NCBI RefSeq assembly: GCF_905220565.1 | Contig: NC_059398.1 | Location: 2,108,001 to 2,172,000 of the forward strand | Length of the DNA stretch: 64,000 bases | Direction: 5' to 3' | Origin: Melitaea cinxia | Taxonomy: Eukaryota > Arthropoda > Insecta > Lepidoptera > Nymphalidae | Shown: one piece after another, positions 1-13,400 of the stretch | Layout of the letters: the number at the start of each line of letters is the position of its first letter | Position numbering within the stretch: position 1 is the stretch's first letter | Translations under genes and position numbers: made by a program | The notes under the pieces: generated by a model | Told to the model about the DNA's origin: nothing | The model's database searches: none | Seen by the model: the letters and a program-made list of their open reading frames with translations, nothing else

Positions 1-609
1 ACCATAAGTAGCACAAGTTAACAAGAAAATGTGAACCTTCGAGTGTTTCTGTTCACGCTATGCTTCTAGTCGATAAATGATATTTATATCTATAGTACAT
101 AATAACAAACGATTCGTAGATCTTCCTCGCGTCAATGACTTTATTCGTAAAAACTGATACACAATTTTGCTATCTTGATTGATGACTTACTAAGTGCCAA
201 TGTAGACTTATAAAACCGATCAGGATTCGTTATCGTTATACGGTCTTATAGTACATAGTATTATATAATTTATAGAAATTTCATTGATTGAACTCGACTG
301 TAATAAGGCGCATTACATACTTCTCATTTTTTGCCACGCTTATTAGCTACGATTGATAAAGCGACACCTACAAGAAATGCGTACTCTTCGAATCGATTTA
401 TCGTTATATACAGAGAAGCTTTTTGGAGAAAAAATGTTGATAATTATTATATGATAGAGTAAATTTAAATTAAATTTAGAGGCTTAGTAGCTATTAGCAA
501 CTTAGTAGTGTGATCATAATATTAAGATTTATGAGTGGTTTTCCATTTAAAGCAGAAAATATCTAAATCTAAAATTCAATTGGCGTAGTATAACTGTGAA
601 ATAAACCAT
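1..609. other. AT-rich non-coding stretch
   Basis: No supported gene, RNA or repeat was recognised. It probably belongs to the MED13 intron upstream of the first visible exon. The last 18 bases (592-609) are the left target-site duplication of the adjoining RTE insertion. Confidence 0.4.
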
Positions 610-1788
610 CATCATCTTCCTGCCCTTATCCCACTTATGTAGGGTCGGCACAACATGTTTTCCTCTTCCATTCCTCTCTATTATTCGTCACTTCAGTGCT
701 TACTCCTTTCTTTCTCATATCCTCACTCACACAATCCATCCATCGCTTTTTCGGTCTGCCGATCGCTCTTCGTCCTTCGACATTCATCCCTAACATTCTT
801 TTACCAACATAGCGATCATCCCTCCTCATTACATGCCCATACCACGCTAACCTATTGCTCCTCATTTTCAAACTTCCCCTTTCACGGGTGCTACTTTCAA
901 ACTTCCCCTTATATACTCAATTCTAATCCGATCTTTCCTCGTTACTCCACACATCCATCTTAGCATTCTCATCTCGGCTGCGTGCACTCTTCTTTCATCC
1001 GTCACTTTTGTTGCCCAACATTCCGATCCATACATTACGACAGGTCTTATGATCGTTTTATAGATTTTCCCCTTAAGTTTAAGGGGCATTCGTGGATCAC
1101 AAGCTGTTCTAGAGACCTGTCGCCATTTCATCCATCCCGCATTTATTCTATTTTTCACGTCACGGTCTATGTTGCCGTCATTTTGTATTAATGACCCAAG
1201 GTAGCGGAAGTCGGAGCAGACTGGTAGGGATACACCATCCAAGGCAATATGGGAAAAACCGGACGAACCGCTGAAATCGCAGAACAAGTGCTCGGTTTTA
1301 GACCTACTTATCCTCAGTCCCGCGCCCTCCAGTCTTTCCTGCCATTTTCCCAGTCTGCTCTGTACCTCAAGAACATTATCTCCGACAAGAACAACGTCGT
1401 CAGCAAACAGCATACACCAGGGTGCTTCCTCCTGTATGTCTGATGTTAGAACATCCATTACCAGGGAGAATAGATACGGGCTTAAAGCCGACCCCTGGTG
1501 CAAACCTACAGCCACACTGAACTTGCCAGTTACCCCGGCTTCGGACCGGACGTGGGTGCTAGCTCTATCATACATCGCCTGAACAAGTCGTACATACTTC
1601 TCTGGCACTCCTTTCCCTTTCATAGCCCACCACAGAACCTTACGGGGGACCCTATCGTATGCCTTTTCCAGATCTACGAACACCATATGTAGGTCTTTTT
1701 GTGCGAGTCGATATTTTTCGCAGAGTTGGCGGAGTGCAAATATGGCGTCCATAGTTCCCCGGCCCGGCATAAATCCAAATCCAATCCA
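610..1788 (-). mobile_element. 5'-truncated RTE-clade-like non-LTR retrotransposon
   Basis: Read on the minus strand this is the 3' part of a LINE. It holds reverse transcriptase from the finger region to the end of the ORF, then a short tail ending in GATGATGATG, the short-repeat tail typical of RTE/BovB elements. An 18-bp perfect direct repeat (aactgtgaaataaaccat) flanks it at 592-609 and 1789-1806, so both insertion borders are defined. The 5' border falls inside the RT domain, as expected for truncated target-primed reverse transcription. The clade call rests on protein style and tail, not on a phylogeny. Confidence 0.85.
635..1788 (-). pseudogene. reverse transcriptase remnant, frameshifted
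   Basis: The upstream part (868 to about 1788) has RT motifs in order: finger block GFMPGRGTMDAIFALRQL, motif A FVDLEKAYDRVPR, motif B GLHQGSALSP, motif C MLFADDVVL with the catalytic Asp pair, then YLGSLIQNDG. The rest (635-871) continues the C-terminal region in another frame (RLAWYGHVMRRDD, GRPKKRWMDCV). The break coincides with a direct repeat: tttcaaacttcccctt occurs at 866-881 and again at 894-909. The 28-base period shifts the frame. The endonuclease and RT N-terminus are missing. This copy cannot make an active enzyme. Confidence 0.85.
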
Positions 1789-1806
1789 AACTGTGAAATA
1801 AACCAT

Positions 1807-4800
1807 TAAAAAAATATTTTTTATAGTAGTTTATTCAAACATGAAACATTTCAAAATCGTCTGCTATTAAAAATATTTGTGTTTGAGTGAAATGGGATAG
1901 CGCGAATATCAATTTTGACTTTTGAATGTACAATGTATAATTTATACATTCATATATTTCGTAGTCTGACCTCAAATATAACACATTATTGATAGTGAAC
2001 TGGGCGAGGTGACATTCCTACCTTTGCTTATTACCCTTTTACATGAAACAAATTATAGTAATTATTTAAAATAAATACCCTTAATTTTTCGAACACATTC
2101 GTTCTGAATTTAACGACGTTTTATATTTTATTTAAAAAAAATGTACCTTCGAGACGAATATTACATAAAAGCGGTTAAATACTGATGAATACATTACGAG
2201 CCTTGTGTTTTCCACTCTTATTCCAGCGTGCATGTTCGACAATCCCTCTCATAGTCCTTTGTATTCATAAAAGCTCTGCGGCGTTCCAATCGGAATCTGC
2301 ATTGTCACATATGAGCTTATATTTTTTAATGCTCGCTTTTGTTTACCTACGTTCAAACAGATTTTATAAAATGTAAATAACATAATTATGTCTTATGTTA
2401 TAAAATTATATTTTCGCTAAAACGGTGTAAATTTCCAGCAACTACTTGCTAAGCGAATGCCGTAAATTTATATATAAAAAAAACTATATCCGCAATAATA
2501 TCACGAAATGTATATGTATTACGTAATGCTAAGCGAAAAAAAAAGTAGGGCGAATCCTCAAAATTCTAGATGTACGCCGTCTTAAGGTTCGTTGACCGCG
2601 GCCGCGCGCGCCTGTCTTTACCGTTAGCTTGGATGGTGTACTGTGCTGCCTACCTGTGTACCCTTTACCCTTACTCAGGGTGTAATTTCCTCCGGTTCAT
2701 CCTTACAATTTTTTTTTCCATTTTTTGTCGAGCGTCTCGCCTGAGACGGTTCAGTGCTTTGAAAATACGACCATAAGTACACTCAAGTTGAACGGAAGAT
2801 TTGTTTCAAAAGAATATTATGTAAGATATTTTAGCGTCGTATAATAATTGTGCAATAGACCTGAAATTATGTCGTCGAATAAGTATCAATAAAATATACT
2901 TATCGATATTGAAAGCGATCGTTGTAATAAATAACGTTACAGACGTCGGTCGTTGTCTATTGTCGAAGGTTTTTCGGTCGAGAGTTTTAATTATCGTTTT
3001 AACGTGTCGCAGTTCAACGGCCGGTGAAACGATTGTTAAGTTATTATTTCAACTCGATTACGACATTGCAAAAGCGTGCGAACAATAGATACAATGAAAC
3101 AACTAGTTGTCTAAATATAACGTGTCAACTGCTGTGACGGGTCATGTTCGAGATTTATTACTTTAAGAAATTTTAGCCTTGATAAAATAAATGACCAAAT
3201 TCGATGTTACAAACCTGTTTTAAAATATTATCGATTAATGATGTGACAACATCATTAACGCCACTGCCATTACACAAATTAATACAACTATCTAAATTTA
3301 CCCGAAGATTGGTTTTGAAAGCGTTCATTTAATATAAAAATTCACTAAAAAACCACAAGTTTTTTTTCTTCGTTCCCGTAAAACGTAAACAGCTTTATTT
3401 GTTTATTAAGATTCAGATATAAATTTTATATAATCATTTTTATTACACCAGTAGCGCATATAAAATGTTGTTTCAATAGTGATCAAAAGCCGGCGCATAA
3501 TAGCATTGTTGTGTTCATCGCAACTCGTTACCGTACCGGCTCCGCCTGCGCCCGCGCTGCCTGACCTCACCTCCCGGCCGCGGCCGGCGCGTGCCTCTCG
3601 AACGTCGCATAACAATTTTGTATTTTGTTCACACTCTTGCGCTTCAATATCGCACTTGGATCGCCTGTGTATATTTAATTGAGGCCTTCTATTTTTAAAC
3701 CCGTCTTCGATCCTTTGTTTTAGTAAAGTATTGTTTTGGGATTCGATCGTAACGTCGATTCGGTCAGGGCCTGTTATTTGTTTTATTGGACTGTAACCAA
3801 ATTCAAATACAAATCTTACTTAATTTGCCGGTTTTTCGAATATTACCAATTTTTATATTGTAGTTTAAATAAAATGTGTTCGCGCTATTATCTAAATCTA
3901 CCGGGTCAGAGGTAATTGTTTTATCATTTTAATATTGGCGCAGATAACCATTACACTCCAGTGTTGTAACCGCTACCTCACCGTCTCTTTCCCGCTCGTT
4001 ATCATTTCAATGACAAAGAGGGAGAGAGGTGGCCGGTAAGTGGCGAGTCGTTACCGCCTACACGCCCCCGGTAACATGGTTCTAGTTGTCGGAAGAATCT
4101 GTTTGACTCCTGTTTACAGTACGGCTACATTATATTCATTCCACGTGCGAACAATAACTGAAATAAACTTTAAAACGCGAACTTAGGGTTTAATTTCAGT
4201 TTGTCGTTTAATTATGCCTTTGGGGATTGATATAACCATAAATTGTTTACAATATGAATTGGCTGCTAGCTAAAGGTTGATTTAGGTCAGATAGCTTAAT
4301 GGCCGAATTTTACACGCTATAAAGTATGAATTAGAGTTAACTTAAATTCAGTACTTTTTAAAATTGTCAGTTGTTTTATATAAGTATGCGATCGATTTAC
4401 TAGAACAATTACCGAGTTACTTCTTTATCTATTTTACGACCTACCGTTCTGACTTCTTACGAATTGTATAAAAATCACAACCCAGTTTTGTATAACGTAT
4501 AAAGTTGTAATCTTAATATAATCAGTTATTATTTTTTTAATTTTCTAGAAACGCTCGTAATTGTTACCTAATACAAAATACATTTATGTTTCTGGTACAT
4601 AATTATAGTAACACCTCTTTGCAGGACTTAATCATTGCAAGTTAAAAGTTTTGTTAATTTTTAGATATCGGGATTAGTAGTTTTGGTATCGATGTAATAT
4701 TTTAATAAACAAGTCTCACTTGTCAAAATAAATGGCAGGCTGACTTTACCTCTATACAACATGTTACTTAGTATAATAAATATCTTCTGATTCGCTTCAG

Positions 4801-4904
4801 CTTTGACATATCGAGGATGCGTTGTTTTTTTTTAATATATAACTATGTCGGCAAACAAGCGTGCGGCTGTAAGCAATTACCGTAGTTTATAGACGTCTAC
4901 AATA
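1807..4904. other. AT-rich non-coding stretch with a small GC-rich patch
   Basis: No gene is supported; the short ORFs are scattered and have no recognisable domains. A GC-rich patch lies at about 3535-3610 and another at about 2595-2615. Either could be regulatory, but nothing in the sequence proves it. Confidence 0.3.
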
Positions 4905-5090
4905 CCAGAAGCATCACAAGCGCGTTGCCGACTCTATCCCCAATTCCTTCCAGGAACCCTGGTCACCTTACTCACCAACAGGAAAGGGTCGACCAAAGGT
5001 CGAGGTAGGTACTACCCCAGTCGGGCCGCTCCATATTTTGAGTAGGAAATTTCCTGCTGTGCCTCAGTTAAAAATTAAAAAAAATTATCC
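4905..5090 (+). repeat. dispersed lepidopteran repeat, copy 1
   Basis: It contains runs such as agaagcatcacaagcgcg and tttcctgctgtgcctcag, which I recognise as a common interspersed sequence in moth and butterfly genomes. A related diverged copy lies at 57745-57935 in a MED13 intron (gcatcgcaaacgcgttgc, ttctgctgtgccctacttcag). No coding capacity was seen and the class is uncertain. Confidence 0.5.
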
Positions 5091-5189
5091 CACTTAATTT
5101 TTTTTGTTTAGTTTATGTGGAGAAGTAAGCTTAACGACTTTGTTAATGTTTTGTGTGAATATGAATATACATACATACATAATTACAAC

Positions 5190-5538
5190 AAGGCGCCGCG
5201 TTGGCGCAACGGTTAGTCATGGATTGTACCTGTTGCGCTGGTGGTTGCGGGTTCGATCCCCGCTCATGACAAACATTTGTATTGGCCATACAGGTGTTTG
5301 CCGTGGTCTGGGTGTTTGTGCAGTCCTTGTGGGTCTCCCCACCGTGCCTCGGAGAGCACGTTAAGCCGTCGGTCCCGGTTGTTATCATGTACACCTGATA
5401 GCGATCGTTACTCATAGTACGGAATATATCCGCCAACCCGCATTAGAGCAGCGTAATGGATTAAGCTCTGATCCTTCTCCTACATGGGGAAAGAGGCCTA
5501 TGCCCAGTAGTGGGATATTACAGGCTTAAGCGTAAGCG
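5190..5538 (+). repeat. tRNA-derived SINE, full-length copy 1
   Basis: The 5' end is tRNA-like with RNA polymerase III promoter boxes: an A-box-like segment around ttggcgcaacggttag and a B box in ggttcgatccccgc. The body ends in the lepidopteran SINE tail ctcctacatggggaaagagg ... agtagtgggatattacagg. A 10-bp direct repeat (taattacaac) at 5180-5189 and 5539-5548 marks the target duplication. It is closely similar to the copy at 44406-44748 and to fragments at 14684, 45594 and 59553. Confidence 0.85.
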
Positions 5539-5548
5539 TAATTACAAC

Positions 5549-7264
5549 TATAATTACTAATATGATTTAATTCCCGAGTGTGACGATTCTAAGATTCGCT
5601 AGGTAAATTAGTGACTGATGTCTATTTTAATATTTACTTTTAATTGTAAATACAATAATCACGCGAAATGTTTGTTGACACGCAGTAACGACTGCGATTA
5701 AAAAAATAACAAACTCAAGTTATAACATACTTTGTTAAAAATAAAGACTAAGGACCCGTTTCACCAGTTGTGGGTATAGGTTATATTGCAAATAAGTAAA
5801 GATTAAAACAGCAGAAGGTAGATTAGGCCATTAAGACCTCTTTCACCGCACTCAATAAAGTACAAATTTTAGGTACATATTTCCGGATAGTAATATCTCA
5901 TAAATACAGACAAATTCGATGGTGAAAAAGAATAATACATCAAAAACTTTTGTGTTAGATATCGTCATCCGTCCAATAGCGTTATCAGCAACTGGTGACA
6001 GGCTGTAGTATTGTTTGTATAAAAGGAAAAAGAACATCTTTGAAATCAAAAGAAGTTTCCAAACGTCAATAACCGCGATAATATGAAACAATGATTATTT
6101 TCGTAATGTAAACAATTGTAACTGAAACGTGTCTCCGTGTCTTATCTCGATCACTGATTTACGGATACGTTCGATCCAAAGTCGACGCTTGGTAACAGTA
6201 ATTCTTGTGTACCTCCGCGTTCGTTATACGATTATGACCGTTAATATCTAATGTTAGAGGTTATGTTTGCATTGTATGTAGACTTTGGGCTCGGAGTGAA
6301 ATGATACGCGCAATCCATAGTAATGATGTTCACGGAAGCAACGATATGAGGCGTTCATCACGCACCTTGTCGCAACGTGTTCTTCTTTATTTTTGTAATA
6401 CCCGTGTGTGTGTATATATCTATATTATATGTATTAGGTACCTGTTGGTTGAGGTTTGTTCAAATAGTAATTACTGGGGTAGGGTAAATTTACTGAGCAG
6501 CTCGACTGGGCTAGTACTTCGACCTTACAGAAGATCGTTGAAGAAGTTGTGTTTCAATGGTGAGCAAGGTAACCAGGTCTCTTGGGGGATCGGAAGTAGG
6601 GTCAGCAACGCGCTTACGATGCTTCTGGTGTTGCAAGCGTCAATAGGCTACGGTAATCGCTTACCACCCGGTGTGCCGTACGATTGTTTGCTGACCTTGT
6701 TGTATATAAAAATAGTAAATACATAAACAAATAATATAAACCTATGTCTATGTGTATGTATTTGGTGTTTATACAGACTTTCATATTGAAATCACATCTT
6801 ACTTTCACATTTATATATACGCATGGATTTAATTACGATTTCTACGGTTTCATGCATTATTATTTATTTATATATTTGGTCCAAAAATTGAATGATTTAT
6901 GGATTATAATATAAATGTAAAAGAAACTACGTGCATTTGTATTCTACGTAAAGTGACCAGAACAGAATAAAATTAAACCATAGGTATAATAATTCCGTAA
7001 GTCTAACTCTGCAATATAATACAAGTACAAAATTTTGTTAAATCAATAAAGAAATACTTCGTTTTATCTGTAATTAATCTGACAATAATTTTAAAATAAT
7101 CAAGAATTTGTGAAAAAACTTTAACACATTAAATTTAAATAAATAAGTCCTTATTTAAATTAACAGAATAATGCATAAAAATAGTGTACATGATAAGTAT
7201 ACACTACGATTATAAAATAATAATTAATCTTAAAATAAGATTTTAAAATATCAAAATAGACCCC
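5549..7264. other. AT-rich non-coding stretch
   Basis: No gene or repeat with clear borders was seen. A 141-codon ORF at 6301-6726 has no recognisable domain and lies in unremarkable sequence, so it is not called. Confidence 0.3.
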
Positions 7265-7600
7265 CTAGTGCGCTGTGACGTCACAGAACAAAAATGCAGT
7301 AGCGAAGTGCAGGGCCGGGGGCGAGCGCACGCGCACGTCGCTGTCGCCGTCACATCATCCTCGATTGTTTACCCCGCTAGTAACGTAACTGCGCCGTTGC
7401 CGCTTCGTGCTCGCCTCCTCTCACTTTCGCGACGCTCTATCTCGTTCGTACGTAATACTCCCATCTCGCTCTCGTCTAGCGGTGTTCGACTTTTTTGGAC
7501 ATGCAGTTTTTTCCGTTCTCGGTTATGCTCGCCTTACGGACCTATATTGTTTACAGTCAACTGTTTATTTAATTGTACATAGTTTATAGTTCCGGTTGTT
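7265..7600. promoter_or_regulatory. GC-rich patch with palindromic CRE, possible enhancer or promoter
   Basis: A GC-rich segment stands out in AT-rich surroundings. It contains a perfect CRE palindrome TGACGTCA at 7276-7283. The CRE is the binding site of CREB/ATF-type bZIP factors. No TATA box or initiator was identified with confidence. Regulatory function is inferred only from composition and the motif. Confidence 0.25.
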
Positions 7601-7883
7601 AATAAAACTAAGCGGTTGCAAAGAATAACAGTTGCCGAGTGGCATAACCTATTTAATCTTTAGCTATAAACATTTATAACATATTTGTCAGATCAATACT
7701 ATCATGGAACGGTGAAGAAAAAGTAAATTGGAAACGAAGTGCAAGCACCGTAAGAAACCTAAAATGTAGGGCGCAACATAAACGAGGTCAATTTTAAAAT
7801 ACAAAGCTAGAAAACCACGTTCGGTGGAGACATTAAGGAATCTCAATTATCTAATAATCTATTTAATTTTATGTATTTGTTAT

Positions 7884-7960
7884 AATGAAACAACTTTTTC
7901 GGATTTTATCGCGGTTCATTAAGTTTTTTAGATGCCCGACGTTTCGGATACTTACAGCAA
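7884..7960 (+). repeat. solo terminal fragment related to the TTAA element at 15261
   Basis: This segment resembles the left terminus of the 15261-15690 element: tgaaacaactttttcggatt, then cgcggtt and gacgtttcggatact. No opposite terminus was found nearby. It appears to be a decayed or truncated relative. Confidence 0.6.
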
Positions 7961-10111
7961 AAGTAATGCTTTAAATGTATTTTTTACATTTTAAGCAATA
8001 CGTTTTCGGAAACATTTACTCTCATTTGTGTTTTCATTTAAAAAAGTTGCATCTAACTAAGAAAGTTTTCTAGACTCGGTCATGGTGAAAATTTCCAACG
8101 AAAGGAAGGAAACCCCCGGCTATTCAACGGTTTCAACCGGGCGTTATCGCCCGGGTCGATGGGTCCGTCAGACGACGACGTTCGCCTCGCATTTTAAATT
8201 CAAATATCCGCAGATTTTCTGACGAAGTTTCGCTTTACGAACCGAGGCCTTTGTCGACGAATGTTTTTGCTTAATATCCGCGATGCCGCAATGTTCCCTT
8301 TGATGTAGCATCTGAATTACCATTATAATCTATTGACCCCTTTCGGCGAATGACTATCGGCAAGACATTAGCTGCTAGTCGAGACATTTGTACAAGATTT
8401 TGCTCTTTTAGCAGTTAGCTGCTCCGACTAATATTTATGGTTTACTTTTTGTTTTGTTGTTTATTGTGGCTTTATTTTGTAAATATCTTTTGAGAATCGT
8501 AATTGAGTTTAAACGATCACTTGTCGGAGTTAATACTGATGCATGGTCACGTCATACGGTAGAAAGTGAGTTGGTCCCGCTCGAGCGCATCGGGCGTTAG
8601 AAAGCGGCCGGTCTCAGACGTCCACCGAAACAGTGATCGGCATGCGTCTGCGCATTCTTTCACATAACCGCCCGACATGATTACGCCCGATGTAGAACGG
8701 ACGACATAATGTTTAGACAGACTATAAACCTCATCGATGTGTGGTGAGACGACGTGGTCTCTAATATAAACTAATCTTTCCTAACCTTTCGTATTCTTTG
8801 AAAACTACATGTTTAATCGATAACTCGGTATGGAAGCAAGACCCTTTATCGCATTAGTCCAATGCGACCCCACGCGCGTCTGTCTGCCAGGTGTGTGGAC
8901 CCCTTCCGCTGCAGATGGTAACATCGGGAAGAAGTCCATTGACCCTCTTAGTTGCGGATATTAATACTTCATTTAGTAACAAACCGTTCTGCTGACCTTT
9001 CGACCTTGTTACTGATTTAAACAATATTCATGTTTTGGAAACATGCTATAAGTAAAAAGACAGTCCTCTGTTAAGAAATTTATGACTTCACTAATAAGTC
9101 CTTTCCTTCCTTTTCCTTATTAGAGATAAAAAAATTAATTAAATTCTATTATTCCAAGGAATCTTTTTTCATTTGTTCAGCTATATTCACCAGACCCGGA
9201 GGATATTGACCCGCGGCTAACACTAACTTGTACAAGGTCGACTCACAAATTTAAAGCACTGTACATAATCTTACAGCCTGAACTTAACAGTTTTGTGAGA
9301 CAAACGCGAGAACAAAAACTTTGTTAATAATTCAGACATATTTTTACATATTACGTATATGTCTCATTTTACTTAGTCGGAAGGTAATCAACACTAGTAA
9401 GGTAATAAGGAAGTTTTGTACATTTGTTACAAATATGTGTAATGTTAACTGTGTAACCGCTATTAATATGTCTGACGAGATTTAAACAATTTAAATACAA
9501 TGTACCTAGCAGTTTGTACATATATGTATATCTATCTATATGTGTACTTAATTATGAATTCTTTACTTATTCCCATATTTAAATCAGCCCTTATCTTTTT
9601 TTTTACTAAAATCAATAATAAGTTATTTCTTAACGATTTAATTTATTATGTTGCGAAGTTATCTGTTTTCTGATAATTCTGGAACGATTTGCGTACTATT
9701 TTTGTTTACAAGCATCTAAGTGGTCTCACAGGAAAATAAGGTGCACATTTTTTTTTTTTTGCTGAATTTTGGTGATCTGAGAACTTTTTGATATTTTTTA
9801 GTAAATCTATAATACAAATTCAAGATTGTTGTTGCTGTAAATTTGGGGGTATGGTACATGTGGTAGATGGAGTATCACCATACTACTGGTTCACACAAGA
9901 CCGTGATAAATACAAAATAAATAATAAAAAACAAGCTAGAAAAAACAGTGAAATTTTATTAAAACGATAAACTTATTTCAATTTGAATGACATCCTAATT
10001 TAGAGACATCTCAAACATTTAAAATAAACAACCGTGTTATGAATTAAACCAGAAAAGACTGTCTTATAAAAGGTTGTTATCCACACCCTGATCCGAATCA
10101 ATTTGTTCCAG
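7961..10111. other. probable intron sequence upstream of MED13 exon 1
   Basis: No gene was seen. The end, atttgttccag, is the acceptor of the first visible MED13 exon. The expected initiator exon (conserved NGASLEDCH-type start of the family) was searched for by eye in 1-10111 and not found, so it is probably outside the window. Confidence 0.45.
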
Positions 10112-10412
10112 ACGGAGCTGTATGGCATAAAATGGCGTAAGCTAGTCTGGGGAGAGACGAGCGGCGGCGGCGAGGGCGAGGAGGGCGCCGCACCGCTCGC
10201 CGATCCCGTGATAAGCAGCTACGCGCGCTGCCTCGCCGGCGACATCCTGTGCGTGTGGCGGCGCGTGCCGGCCCCGCCGCCGCTCGACATCGACATCGGC
10301 ATGGCCGCGCCGCCGCCGCTCTCCCTCCGAGCCTCCAAGGAGCTCTGGATCTTCTGGTACGGCGAGGAGCCCGACCTCAACGGTCTCGTCGCTCCCGAAC
10401 TCATCGCCAGCC
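10112..10412 (+). CDS. MED13: MED13 exon 1 of the window (N-terminal domain)
   Basis: Acceptor ttgttccag, donor GTGAGT at 10413. It enters in phase 0 and ends one base into a codon. It encodes residues 1-100 of the visible product, starting [13 protein letters not shown], then [16 protein letters not shown] and [14 protein letters not shown], all hallmark blocks of the MED13 N-terminal domain. An acidic Gly/Glu insert (GGGEGEEG) follows the first block. There is no Met at this position, so a start exon must precede it. Confidence 0.95.
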
Positions 10413-13400
10413 GTGAGTACACTCATTTACGCCTTGTGCATTACATTCGTGACCGTTACCGTAACTCTGAGACGGTTAAATGTAACGGATATCCATTACG
10501 AGAAGAAACGACGTTTCGGTGCGCTAGCAGTTTAATGGCTGAACTTAACAGGTCGTTTAACAAGCCCCCGGGAGATGTTGTATCATCGGTAACAATTACG
10601 CGAAAGATTAAGATCGTGCGACGTCATTTCTCCGCCGAGGATCGAGTAACGGGGGCCGGACAACTTGAGACTAATTAATATAATAAATGACGTTTACCCG
10701 GTACCTCGGAAATTTACTTGTTTACTCATTGATAGGACAAATTACTCTTGTTACGATTGAAATCATTAAAAACGTACGTTACATAATAAAATATATATAT
10801 ATATGAAATCGCTTTTATCTAATTATAAAATCGTGCATAATATACTTTCGATATAAATTATTTATAAGAAAAGAATTTTTATTAATTATATTTATATAAT
10901 AGTTAAAAAGATTATAAAAAATAATTACGCTATTAAGTTAACGATTACATTACAACCACGTTTTGACGTATTCTCAGTGTTGCAGAATGCAGATTGTTAT
11001 TTTTTTATACACGTTCAAATACATAATTTAAATTTATATATATGTGTGTGTGTGATGTTGAGGTTTGATTTTGATAAACTATTAATAATGAACGAAAACT
11101 AATACTAACTATTCGATTACTGAAAAGAATGGTCATGAAATTCAATCAAATATTAGAAACCCGTTCTGATTATACTATATCAACCCAAATCGACAATATC
11201 TAACTACCTCCCTTAGACGAGTTGCTTGACAATAAAATTAAAAAGCTCATAAAATTGCAGTTATCGAAACAAGTTTTCAAGTAAAAGTGTTGGCGAGGTG
11301 TCAAGAAAAGTTTAAGGCAGCGCCTGTCGAAGTCTAGTCGTGAACGACTTCGACTCAAACGCAACAGGTGGTTTGTCTTGATATAGTTAGCGGAATACTT
11401 TCTGATATGTTTTGAAAGTGAACGACACGCGCTCGTTGATATAAAAGAGACGAATATACGTGAGATGGCTCTTCGACTCGTCGATGTTTCTAATTCAACA
11501 AGTGGCTATGAAAGTTAGACAAGCGCTAAGGTGGGCTGTGTAAACAGTTGTTGTTGCACTGTTCCTCCATTTAGACATGTAAATATTATTAAAATTTATT
11601 ATTATAATCGCTCCATACTAATTTTTGTGCAGCCTAATCCAATATTCCGTTTAAAGCTAGATTAAATATTGAAAGCAGTTGATACAATGAGATTGTTGCG
11701 TCGTGTAGGTTGTATACCCTGAAAGTTAAACGACACGACATTTTAAAAATAAACCACAAAATTATTTCTAACATCACGGATAATTAAATAACAGCGGTCG
11801 AAAGTGTGGGCGTAACATGATTACTAAAATAAGAGGTTTATTTCATTTTTTTTTTTTTTACTTATTAAATTGAATGTTAAAAGACATCCTACTTTCAACC
11901 TATATTTCGCAAAGCTTATTACGTGAGTGTCAAATATAGTTTATGATGATATCTGTACAATGTTTTTCGACTTTTATCACTTGATCTTAAAAAAGTTGTA
12001 ATAAATTATTGACCACGAATAGTACGAAACTCTTCATGTGTTGGAGTTCTATACGATTTTGGTCGGTTTTTTTTTTTTCGTAACGCTCAACCAACCGCCA
12101 CAAAGAGGCTAAACATCAACTTACATCGGATCGTTCTAACAGTTCGCGAACTCGACGGTCGTTAACAATTGTACAGTTAACGTTACGACTAGAAACTTCA
12201 TACGTCGACAAATGTTAAGCAATACTTATGATTGTTAATTGCTCGAAGACACGACAACGCCGCGGATGTAACGTCGAGCGCTCGTGAATTTATCGCACCG
12301 TACGGACAAATAACGTGTTTTAGCCTTATTAATATAAAAAAAAGAAAGCGTTCCATGACTTCCTATAATCTGTCTAATTTGACGGATATACATTTTCAAT
12401 ATTTATATTTTTTTATAAGGGCGCGTAGGAATTTCATCCGCCTCTCTGCTCCGTGTTGTGGGTAGACGTATATTTAAATACAATGTTTTTTGTCGTAACA
12501 TGCAAATTTTATATTTTCTTCAACCGCAGTGAATGATATGTATTTTTAAAGACAAGGTCTTTAAGTACTAGTCCGGATTGTAATACCATCTTGTATCTCA
12601 ACGCGGTATGACACACCTGTGAACCTAGTAGTTACTCTCGGTACCTTCAATATTATATTCCGAATCAGTGACGCCACGCCTATCCAAATCAATTGTTCGA
12701 TGACTCAATAGTTTGCAAATATATAACACATATAATTATATTCTTAATTAGAATTTAGAGGCGCCTATTTTTTAAGTACCGATGCCTTTTTTGTAATTAT
12801 TAAAATAATAAATCGATTTGTATGTAAATGTAATGTGATGTTAATTAAAATCCCATCAACACCATCGGATTGGATCCCATGGATATATAATTTTACTTCC
12901 TTTTAAGAAATGAATTATTATCAATCTATATTTTTGTGATTATAATATTAGTAAGTAGGTACGTTTGTTTGAATGCTTAAATCTGTAAATACGCTGGTCA
13001 GTTATTTTAAAAGATTTTTGCGTTATAGTCTGTTTGAGCTACACTTGAAGGCTTTATAAATCAGAAGAACAGAGCAGTAACCATCGCCTACGCGTCTTTC
13101 CAATTCCCTAATCTCAGTCTACTAACTACCTTATCTCATCCTGTTAATCTTGATAGTCCATGTAGAGGTCCAGAAGATACGTAGATGGATTATATATGAT
13201 CACAAAGATACCAAATGTCGGATATTTATATCAAGATATCACGATTAATATACTACTTATGTAAAATACTTGTTCTAAAAGTCGTGTCATTAGATCTTCG
13301 TCCTTTTTCGATATATTCCTTACATATTCACATCTTTATAAAGCTATATTTTATTCTATTCTAACCTATAAATTTACCTTTTAATGATTAGACTTTTGGT

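Noticed and set aside
5190..5290. tRNA gene suggested by the A- and B-box-like sequences
   Set aside because: The boxes sit at the head of a SINE with a target duplication and a second near-identical copy at 44406; no convincing cloverleaf was seen.
6301..6726. 141-codon ORF upstream of MED13
   Set aside because: No domain or signal was recognised and it lies in ordinary AT-rich sequence, so it is probably a chance ORF.
10103..10678. A 191-codon ORF starting at 10103 as the start of MED13
   Set aside because: The first codon is TTG within the acceptor region, the family block begins mid-protein, and the reading frame after 10412 is intron behind a GTGAGT donor.
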